45,799 nucleotides of DNA from positions 1-45,799 of the forward strand of contig JAFRGA010000019.1 in assembly GCA_017434045.1 (NCBI GenBank). Reading direction: 5' to 3'. Shown here in pieces: positions 40,298-45,799 of the stretch (position 1 is its first letter; each line of letters starts with the position of its first letter). Made by a program: the position numbers and the translations under genes. The notes beneath the pieces are model-generated. The model did no database searches. It was not told the DNA's origin and was given only the letters and a program-made list of their open reading frames with translations. Origin of the DNA: Eggerthellaceae bacterium. Lineage in GTDB: Bacteria > Actinomycetota > Coriobacteriia > Coriobacteriales > Eggerthellaceae.

Positions 40298-40400
40298 GAT
40301 ATCCTAGCTCTGAGGGGTCGCCGGGCGGTATGCGCAGCCGCAGGGTGGTAGCTGCAAGAGGGCGCTGCCATGATTCAAGGCGATAAAAGAGGGGGATATC
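40298..40400 (+). ncRNA. Moco (molybdenum/tungsten cofactor) riboswitch candidate
   Basis: The leader folds into nested stems: P1 GATATCC (40298-40304)/GGATATC (40394-40400), CTCT (40308-40311)/AGAG (40388-40391), TCGCC (40318-40322)/GGCGA (40379-40383), GCGG (40325-40328)/CCGC (40338-40341), and TGGTAGC (40346-40352)/GCTGCCA (40364-40370). The stretches GAGGGGTCGCCGGGCGG and CAGGGTGGTAGCTGC match my memory of the Moco RNA consensus. These riboswitches sense the pterin cofactor upstream of Moco biosynthesis, molybdate transport and Moco-enzyme genes, as here. An alternative hairpin ATCGATT/AATCGAT (40279-40300) overlaps the P1 5' strand, and the ribosome site lies 14 bases after P1, which would suit a switch. 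Confidence 0.75.
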
Positions 40401-40424
40401 CTGACAGCTCTTTAAGGAGGAGAC

Positions 40425-42833
40425 ATGTCAGGAATGAAAAGCTCGCATGCGAGCTTGACTCGTCGCACCTTCGTGAAGGGTGCTGTAGCCGCAGGAGCGC
40501 TTGGCGTGGCGGCAGGTGGCATGGCGACGACCGCCAACTGGCTTGCTCCCGCGCAGGCAGTTGCTGAACCTGAAGATAAAGTCACGTACATGTGCCACCA
40601 GTTCCACTGCCTCTCCGGCTGCTGCCTGAAGTGCACGACGCGCGACGGTCGTCTGGTCAAAATCGAGCCGAACGACGCATGCGAGGAAAGGGATCAGCGC
40701 ATTTGCGTGCGCGGCCTTTCCGAAGTGCAGCATGTGTACGCAAACGACCGCCTGCAGACGCCGCTCAAGCGTGTGGGCGAGCGCGGAGAGGGTAAGTTCG
40801 AGGCAATCAGCTGGGACGAAGCCATCAAGACCGTCGCTGATGCAATCAAGGAGTCGCAGAAGAAATACGGCGAACAGAGCGTTTTCTATCGCAAGTGCAC
40901 CGAACCTTCCGTCGCGCATGGCGTCGAGTGGCTCGTGCAGCTGCTGCGTGCCGAATCGGGTGGCAACTGGGGCCTCGACCGCGGGCACACCAACGGACTT
41001 GTTCCGGCTGTGGGCTATTATGCTCACCTGTACTCGCGCTCCATCTGGGAGTGGCCGCAGGCGTCGACCATTCTCATGGTCGGTCACAACATCTGCGAGT
41101 CCGGCATGACGTACGCGCAGTGCATGTTCGATGCGCAGGAGGCCGGTGCCAAGGTCATCGTCGTCGACCCACGCTACAGCGTCACCGCCGCGAAGGCCGA
41201 CCAATGGATACCCATCAACCCTGGCACAGATCCGGCGCTCATGCTGGGCATGCTGGCAGTAATCGTTGAAAAAGGTTGGTACGACGAGGATTTCGCGAAG
41301 GCTAATACGTCGTTCCCATTCCTGGTCGAGCGTAAATCTGGAAAGATCTTCGCCGACGAGAAAGCGCCGCTCGAGACGCCGCACCTGATTACTGGCGATA
41401 CCGTCTATACGGCATATGTATACGACACCAAGACCAAGTCCGCCAAGCACTACGACGACAAAGAAGCCAAGGCTGCGCTCGAAGGCTCGTGGACCCTTGA
41501 TGGCAAAGAGGTCGTCACCGAGTTCACGCTGCTCAAGGAATGGATTGCGAAAAACGGCTACTCTGCTGCTTGGGCAAGCGAGATCACGGGCATCGACGAG
41601 CAGGTCATCATCGACCTCGCCGACCAGTATGCCAACGGCGGTCCCGCCTATATCGACTTCGGCCTGGGCGGTCCCGACAAGTATTACAACGCAGACGTCG
41701 ATGGTCATGCCATGGGTATTCTCACGGCGCTCACCGGTAATTACGGCAAACCTGGAACGGGCCTCGGCTTCTTCGGCGGCATCGAGCCAACGGCGGCTTC
41801 GGGTCTTGGCGCTTGGGCGCTTCCTGAGGAGTTCCATTATGGCGATACCGGCCTAGCGATGTACGAGCTTCCCGACATGAAGGATTGCCCCATTCACTGC
41901 GCAATCACCTTCGGCGACGCTTTCACGCTCGAGGCGGCCAACGCCAACAAGTTCCTCGAATGGGTGAAGACGCTTGACTTCTTCGCAATTGCTGACATCT
42001 ACCATTCGTCGGTTATCGACTACGCCGACATTGTCATGCCGGCTTGCACGAAGTTCGAGTGCCCCGAGGAGATTTACCACATCCGCGAAACGGGCATGGG
42101 CTACGTGTCGCTTGCAACGAAGACAATCGACCCTCTGTTCGAGTCCAAGACGGACCTCGAAATTGAGCGCCTCATCGCAGCTGAGTTCGGGTTGGATAAG
42201 TACATGCCGCAAAGCTACGAAGAATATGCTGACGCACTGCTGAAGGATTCGCCTTACACCAAGGAGCAGCTGCTCGCCAACCAGGGCGTCATCCGCATTC
42301 CCGGCATGGAAACTCTGCCAGATGGTCGTGGCGACCAGGTGTATCCGACGCCCTCGACCAAGTTCGAGGTGTACTACGAGAACCTCTTGGAGCAGGGGCA
42401 CGCCTTCCCGGTGTACGATCCACCCATCGAGTCGGATCCGAACAACGAGAAATTCGCTGAGTATCCGCTGCAGTTCATGCAGGGCAAGAGCCGCTTCCGC
42501 ATTCACGCGTACTTCAGCGCAAGTACTTGGCTGCAGGAGTTCATCGGGCCGTGCGTCAACATCAGCCCAGCTGACGCCGCGGCGCGTGGCATCAAGACCG
42601 GCGATGACATGCACGTGTTTAACGATCGCGGTGAGTTCATCGCGAAGGCTCTGGTTAACCCGGGCATCAAAGAGGGAACCTTGTTCATGTTCGAGACGAC
42701 CTACAACACCTATTACAAGGATGGTTTCCTGCAGAACGTCACCAACGACGCGCACAACCAACGTTGTTACGAGATGCGCCACGGGCCGCAGATTCTGTAC
42801 AACGATACGCTTGTCCAAGTCGAGAAGGCTTAA
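40425..42833 (+). CDS. Tat-exported molybdopterin oxidoreductase, catalytic subunit (DMSO reductase superfamily)
   Basis: 802 residues with AAGGAGGAG before ATG 40425. Twin-arginine signal TRRTFVKG (RR 13-14). A [4Fe-4S] motif Cys57-x4-Cys62-x3-Cys66-x27-Cys94, then 'LKRVGERGEGKFEAISWDEAIKTVADAI', 'STILMVGHNICESGMTYA', 'VIVVDPRYSVTAAKADQWIPINPGTDPALMLGML', 'DIYHSSVIDYADIVMPACTKFECPE' and a C-terminal bis-MGD dinucleotide domain ('CVNISPADAAARGIKTGDDMHVFNDRGEFIAKALVNPGI'). The usual Mo-ligand Cys or Ser could not be placed with certainty ('GLDRGHTNGLVPAVG' lies near the expected site). It is the first gene of a three-gene DmsABC-like operon. Coriobacteria use this superfamily for S/N-oxides, nitrate, fumarate-like acceptors and catechol dehydroxylation; the substrate here is open. 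Confidence 0.93.
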   Translation: MSGMKSSHASLTRRTFVKGAVAAGALGVAAGGMATTANWLAPAQAVAEPEDKVTYMCHQFHCLSGCCLKCTTRDGRLVKIEPNDACEERDQRICVRGLSEVQHVYANDRLQTPLKRVGERGEGKFEAISWDEAIKTVADAIKESQKKYGEQSVFYRKCTEPSVAHGVEWLVQLLRAESGGNWGLDRGHTNGLVPAVGYYAHLYSRSIWEWPQASTILMVGHNICESGMTYAQCMFDAQEAGAKVIVVDPRYSVTAAKADQWIPINPGTDPALMLGMLAVIVEKGWYDEDFAKANTSFPFLVERKSGKIFADEKAPLETPHLITGDTVYTAYVYDTKTKSAKHYDDKEAKAALEGSWTLDGKEVVTEFTLLKEWIAKNGYSAAWASEITGIDEQVIIDLADQYANGGPAYIDFGLGGPDKYYNADVDGHAMGILTALTGNYGKPGTGLGFFGGIEPTAASGLGAWALPEEFHYGDTGLAMYELPDMKDCPIHCAITFGDAFTLEAANANKFLEWVKTLDFFAIADIYHSSVIDYADIVMPACTKFECPEEIYHIRETGMGYVSLATKTIDPLFESKTDLEIERLIAAEFGLDKYMPQSYEEYADALLKDSPYTKEQLLANQGVIRIPGMETLPDGRGDQVYPTPSTKFEVYYENLLEQGHAFPVYDPPIESDPNNEKFAEYPLQFMQGKSRFRIHAYFSASTWLQEFIGPCVNISPADAAARGIKTGDDMHVFNDRGEFIAKALVNPGIKEGTLFMFETTYNTYYKDGFLQNVTNDAHNQRCYEMRHGPQILYNDTLVQVEKA

Positions 42834-42841
42834 GGGGGTGC

Positions 42842-43462
42842 ATGATGACGAAATTAGCGCTAGCAATCAACCAGAAGCGCTGCATCGGCTGCCAGGCGTG
42901 CGCCGAAGCATGCAAGATGGAAAACAATGTGGGCATGGGTATGCTTTGGACCCGTACGCTGACCGAGGGTAGCGACGTCATGGATGCCGCAGTTGGCGAA
43001 TTCCCGAACCTGCGCATGGACTATCTTCCCCTTGGGTGCCAGCACTGCGAGAACCCGGCATGCCAGAAGGTGTGCCCTACTGGCGCCACCTATAAAGACG
43101 AGATGGGCCGCGTGGAAATCGACTACGACAAGTGCATCGGCTGCCGCATGTGCATGGCTGCCTGCCCCTACAACGTCCGCGTCTTCAACTGGACCGAGCC
43201 CGTGCACGATCCCGAAACGGGTTACGGCGATGCTACGGTCCCGGTTCGCCACAAGGGCGTCATGGAGAAATGCACGCTGTGCAAGCAGCGCACCGACAAC
43301 GGTCAGAAACCCATGTGCGTCGTCTGCTGCCCAACTCATGCGCGTGTGTTCGGCGATCTCGACGATCCAAATTCCGAAATTTCGCGTCTCAAGCGCGAGC
43401 GCACTGTCCGAATTCTGCTGGAAGAAATGGGCACCGAGCCCCAGGTCTTCTACTTCGTATAG
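42842..43462 (+). CDS. Four-cluster ferredoxin subunit (DmsB/NrfC type)
   Basis: 206 residues from ATG 42842 (AAGGGGG upstream, 8 bases after the catalytic gene; ATG 42845 is an alternative). Four Cys groups for [4Fe-4S] clusters: C-I-G-C-Q-A-C-A-E-A-C (14-24), C-Q-H-C-E-N-P-A-C-Q-K-V-C-P, C-I-G-C-R-M-C-M-A-A-C-P and C-T-L-C...C-V-V-C-C-P. There is no signal peptide, so it would be co-exported with the Tat-targeted partner. It relays electrons between the NrfD anchor and the molybdenum centre. All 16 ligand positions appear filled. Confidence 0.95.
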   Translation: MMTKLALAINQKRCIGCQACAEACKMENNVGMGMLWTRTLTEGSDVMDAAVGEFPNLRMDYLPLGCQHCENPACQKVCPTGATYKDEMGRVEIDYDKCIGCRMCMAACPYNVRVFNWTEPVHDPETGYGDATVPVRHKGVMEKCTLCKQRTDNGQKPMCVVCCPTHARVFGDLDDPNSEISRLKRERTVRILLEEMGTEPQVFYFV

Positions 43463-43474
43463 GGGAGGTGCACC

Positions 43475-44674
43475 ATGCAAACAAAAGGTTTCTCAAAAGT
43501 GGCCATGGGCGTCTTCGGTGCGCTGACGCTTGTGGGCATCGCATGCTGGATCTTCCAGCTCATCGGCGGCCTAGGTGTCACCGGCATGTCGAACACGACG
43601 TCATGGGGTCTCTACATCTGCATGTTCATGCTGTTTGTCGGCTTGTCTGCGGGCGGCTTGATCGTAGCCTCGTCGGCGCATGTGTTCGGCATCGAGAAGT
43701 TCAAGCCTATCGCCAAACCTGCTGTCATCATGTCGACTGTCTGCATCTGCGTGGCGGGCATGCTGATTCTAGTCGACCTCGGCGGCATCCAGCGCATTTG
43801 GCGCTTGGTGACCGGGCCTAACTTCATGTCGCCGCTTCTGTGGGACGTGTGCATCATCACGATTTACCTGGTCATCAACATCCTCGATCTCGTGTGGATG
43901 CAGAAGGGCGAAAATGATAAGGTGCGCAAGCTGTCCTACGTGGCGCTGCCTGTGGCTATCCTCGTGCACTCCGTGACCGCGTGGATTTTCGGCCTGCAGA
44001 TTGCGCGCGCCTGGTATACGGCCATCATGGCTCCCATCTTCGTGGCGTCCGCACTTGACTCTGGTCTGGCGTTGCTGCTGCTCGGGCTGCTGCTCATCGA
44101 CAAGGTGGGCATCGCGGAACTCGGCGATGAGCTGCTGGCATCGCTGGCCAAGCTGTTGGCTACCTTTATCGCGGTCGATGCGTTCTTCATCGGCTGCGAG
44201 CTCCTGACCATGGCGTATCCGGGTGCCGGCGAAGCTGCGGCTCTTTCGCACATGCTCTCTGGCGCAACTGCTCCGTTCTTCTGGTTCGAGATCATCGGCG
44301 GCTTGCTCGTGCCGTTCGTGATCCTCGCCATTGCGAACAACCGCACGAAGCGCGGCATGGTTGTTCTTGCGAGCGCTCTCGTGGTGCTCGGCGTAGCCTG
44401 CAAGCGCATATGGCTGCTGTTCACGAGCTTCATCACGCCCAACGTTGCCGGCGCTCCCGGCATTGCGGGCGGCTCGGCTGCGGCGCGCGAGGGCGGCGAT
44501 ATCTGGGCGATCATCGGGACATATGCACCGACACTTCCCGAAATCCTGATCGTCGTCGGCGTCATCTCACTTGGCGTGCTCGCCTTCATGGTGTTGTGCA
44601 ACAAGCTTGTTGCTGGCGAGGAAGTGGAGCAACAGGTTTCGCTTCCCTCTGAAGAGGTCGCTCAGGCTGCCTAG
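43475..44674 (+). CDS. NrfD/PsrC-family membrane anchor of the molybdoenzyme
   Basis: 399 residues, AGGGGAGG before ATG 43475 and 12 bases after the ferredoxin gene. Nine or ten membrane helices. Family features: 'WGLYICMFMLFVGLSAGGLIVASSAHVFG' (helix 2), 'KPAVIMSTVCICVAGMLILVDLGGIQRIWRLVTGPNFMSPLLWDV', 'HSVTAWIFGLQIARAWYTAIMAPIFVASALDSGLALLLL', and a conserved 'GCELLTM' helix. The longer form (about 400 residues) resembles the DmsC-replacing NrfD subunits of tetrathionate, polysulfide and related reductases. It would oxidise menaquinol and pass electrons to the ferredoxin subunit. The operon ends at a strong terminator 66 bases on. Confidence 0.93.
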   Translation: MQTKGFSKVAMGVFGALTLVGIACWIFQLIGGLGVTGMSNTTSWGLYICMFMLFVGLSAGGLIVASSAHVFGIEKFKPIAKPAVIMSTVCICVAGMLILVDLGGIQRIWRLVTGPNFMSPLLWDVCIITIYLVINILDLVWMQKGENDKVRKLSYVALPVAILVHSVTAWIFGLQIARAWYTAIMAPIFVASALDSGLALLLLGLLLIDKVGIAELGDELLASLAKLLATFIAVDAFFIGCELLTMAYPGAGEAAALSHMLSGATAPFFWFEIIGGLLVPFVILAIANNRTKRGMVVLASALVVLGVACKRIWLLFTSFITPNVAGAPGIAGGSAAAREGGDIWAIIGTYAPTLPEILIVVGVISLGVLAFMVLCNKLVAGEEVEQQVSLPSEEVAQAA

Positions 44675-44740
44675 CTTAAGGAATTGGCCCGAAGTCTACA
44701 GAGCGTCCTCCTCTGCAGGCATCGTGGATCCCTAGTCTTA

Positions 44741-44774
44741 GGGCGCGAGCTCCCACCGCTCGCGCCTTTTCTTT
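44741..44774 (+). terminator. Rho-independent terminator of the molybdoenzyme operon
   Basis: GGCGCGAGC (44742-44750) pairs perfectly with GCTCGCGCC (44758-44766) and is followed by TTTTCTTT. Confidence 0.9.
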
Positions 44775-44923
44775 CAAGGGTCATCAACCCTGTGCCGCGC
44801 GCAGCGCGGCACACTAAACCACCCGCTGTGCGGGTGGAGGACACTCCTGCTTTGCAAAAAGGCCCTTCCCCTCTAGCATGGTGATTGTTCAGGTCGCCGA
44901 GCCCCGAGGGGAAGGTGATTGCC

Positions 44924-45379
44924 ATGGCCCAGAAGGCCAACAGCCTGGCGCACACGAAGTGGACGTGCAAGTACCACATCGTGTTCGCACCAAAGTATAG
45001 GAGGAAAATCGTCGACACCCAATACCGCAAGGACCTGGGGGAGATCCTCAGGCAGCTGTGCCAGTGGAAGGGCGTGGAGATAATAGAGGGGCACCTGATG
45101 CCCGACCACGTCCACATGCTGGTCAGCATCCCGCCCAAGTACAGCGTGTCGTCCTTTATGGGGTACCTGAAGGGCAAGAGCTCGCTCATGATGTTCGACC
45201 GGCACGCGAACCTCAAGTACAAGTTCGGCAACAGGAGGTTCTGGGCGGAGGGCTACTACGTGTCGACCGTCGGGCTGAACGAGGCCACGATCGCCAAGTA
45301 CATCCGGGAGCAGGAGAGGGCCGACATCGCCCAGGACAGGCTGAGCGTCAAGGAGTACGAGGACCCATTTGCCAGATAG
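44924..45379 (+). CDS. tnpA: IS200-type Y1 (HUH) transposase TnpA
   Basis: 151 residues from ATG 44924 (GGGGAAGG upstream), the normal IS200 length and apparently intact. The HUH motif is in 'GHLMPDHVHMLVSIP' and the catalytic Tyr in 'GYYVSTVGLNEATIAKYIREQE'; 'KWTCKYHIVFAPKYRRK' and 'GYLKGKSSLMMFDRH' are family signatures. It works as a dimer on single-stranded DNA at the replication fork, cutting at the hairpin-flanked ends. The longer open frame back to 44885 adds no family similarity. Confidence 0.96.
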   Translation: MAQKANSLAHTKWTCKYHIVFAPKYRRKIVDTQYRKDLGEILRQLCQWKGVEIIEGHLMPDHVHMLVSIPPKYSVSSFMGYLKGKSSLMMFDRHANLKYKFGNRRFWAEGYYVSTVGLNEATIAKYIREQERADIAQDRLSVKEYEDPFAR

Positions 45380-45394
45380 CCAGGCGCGGCCGGT

Positions 45395-45518
45395 TCCACC
45401 GGCACGCCACGAGTCAAGGGGCCATCGGGCCTGAACGAAGTGAGGGCCAGGGACTTGAGTCCCTGGCCGGCACCCCTAGGGTTACACCCTAAGTGCAAAC
45501 CACCCGCTATGCGGGTGG
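45395..45518 (+). ncRNA. Omega-RNA-like right-end structure in a tnpB-less element
   Basis: After tnpA the sequence GGGCCTGAACGAAGTGAGGGCC (about 45427-45449; longer than the core GAACGAAGTGAG) resembles the conserved 3' scaffold of TnpB guide RNAs. A perfect hairpin GGCCAGGGACT-TG-AGTCCCTGGCC (45446-45469) follows, then the right-end hairpin. TnpB itself is absent. It may be a relic of a tnpA-tnpB parent or a structure needed for mobility alone. Confidence 0.35.
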
Positions 45519-45555
45519 TCCTGATTGTCGATGGCCTCGCAGGTTGGTGCTGGTA

Positions 45556-45799
45556 TCAGACGTAACCCAGGAGCTGCCACCAAGGGATGAACACGAGAAT
45601 GCCCAGAACAAAGATCGCAATTGTCATGTGAATGCCAAGGCGCAGGGTCTCCTTGTTGGAGAATCCACCCGGGTCCATACCCACCGTGACAGGGAGGGCG
45701 TGGAAGGGCAGCAGGAAGTGCATGGACACGCTGGTGAAGACGAGCATAGTCACGATGACAGGGTTGATTCCCATGTCAGCCGTATAGGCGAGAATGAGC
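45556..45799 (-). CDS. DASS/SLC13-type anion symporter, C-terminal part
   Basis: The last 80 codons of a gene that enters from beyond the window; the frame stays open past ATG 45774, which is internal. The sequence 'LLPFHALPVTVGMDPGGFSNKETLRLGIHMTIAIFVLGILVFIPWWQLLGYV' matches the final helices of divalent-anion/Na+ symporter family (DASS, ArsB/NhaD-like) proteins, with the 'PFH..P' turn and the closing 'PWW..LG' motif. These import dicarboxylates, sulfate or related anions. It converges on the molybdoenzyme operon, with the insertion sequence between them. Confidence 0.75.
   Translation of the reverse strand, partial: LILAYTADMGINPVIVTMLVFTSVSMHFLLPFHALPVTVGMDPGGFSNKETLRLGIHMTIAIFVLGILVFIPWWQLLGYV

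Larger units (their letters stand above)
44791..45520 (+). mobile_element. IS200/IS605-family insertion sequence, tnpA only (ends approximate)
   Basis: Near-identical subterminal hairpins bound the element: CCACCCGC-TGT-GCGGGTGG (44819-44837) on the left and CCACCCGC-TAT-GCGGGTGG (45500-45518) on the right. Such hairpins, not inverted terminal repeats, mark IS200/IS605 ends recognised by TnpA. A further perfect hairpin, TGTGCCGCGC-GCA-GCGCGGCACA, lies at 44791-44813. The element sits between a terminator and a convergent gene, a harmless landing site. Exact cleavage points cannot be fixed from one copy. No tnpB is present. Confidence 0.8.

Noticed and set aside
40428..42866. Two long minus-strand frames (469 and 337 codons) under the molybdoenzyme
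   Set aside because: Antisense shadows; the plus-strand gene has Tat, Fe-S and cofactor motifs.

Overview
This is a GC-rich window dominated by codons ending in G or C. It has strong AGGAG-type ribosome binding sites, some apparently leaderless genes, a Tat-exported molybdopterin oxidoreductase with NrfD anchors, a CoA-ligase/LysR locus and very long secreted repeat proteins. Together these suggest an anaerobic gut-type actinobacterium of the class Coriobacteriia (Eggerthellaceae-like: Slackia, Eggerthella or Adlercreutzia relatives). The assignment is inferred from gene content and style, not from a marker gene. No rRNA, tRNA or CRISPR array was seen.

Layout. 1-6930 (minus) is one open secreted surface protein of at least 2310 residues, cut by the window start inside a Pro-Asp-Asn tandem repeat. 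7171-10552 holds accessory genes: a truncated S41-peptidase-like remnant, two leucine-rich-repeat proteins and a duplicated-domain protein. 10890-13547 encodes a membrane SpoIIE-type phosphatase fused to an anti-sigma-like ATPase. Then come veg and galU, followed by almost 1 kb without genes that carries a 42-bp tandem repeat, a candidate C-rich small RNA and several strong hairpins. 15911-24823 is mostly core: a homocysteine-methyltransferase-like protein that has lost its zinc cysteines, a small conserved protein, MscS, RarA, a DUF948-like protein, an AI-2E-family membrane protein and AlaS. The 3' end of alaS and its downstream hairpin element are tandemly duplicated.

25103-30623 holds a GIY-YIG protein, a YigZ-family protein, a receptor Ser/Thr kinase, a UPF0158-ACT fusion, an XRE-type regulator and a lipoprotein. 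The kinase's extracellular domain and the lipoprotein share a recognisable domain. Two 19-bp palindromes lie between the regulator and the lipoprotein. After a repeat-rich gap comes a LysR regulator divergent from a phenylacetate-CoA-ligase-like gene, followed by a stand-alone copy of the LysR effector-binding domain without a DNA-binding domain.

37447-44674 looks like one regulatory unit. An orphan NrfD membrane subunit, a YtrA-type GntR repressor and a slipin form one cluster; a molybdopterin oxidoreductase, a four-cluster ferredoxin subunit and a second NrfD form the other. Both promoters carry the same ATCATATGACAAT motif. The molybdoenzyme mRNA leader also folds like a Moco riboswitch. 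The window ends with an IS200/IS605-type insertion sequence, which carries only tnpA but has an omega-RNA-like right end, and with the C-terminus of a DASS-type anion transporter.
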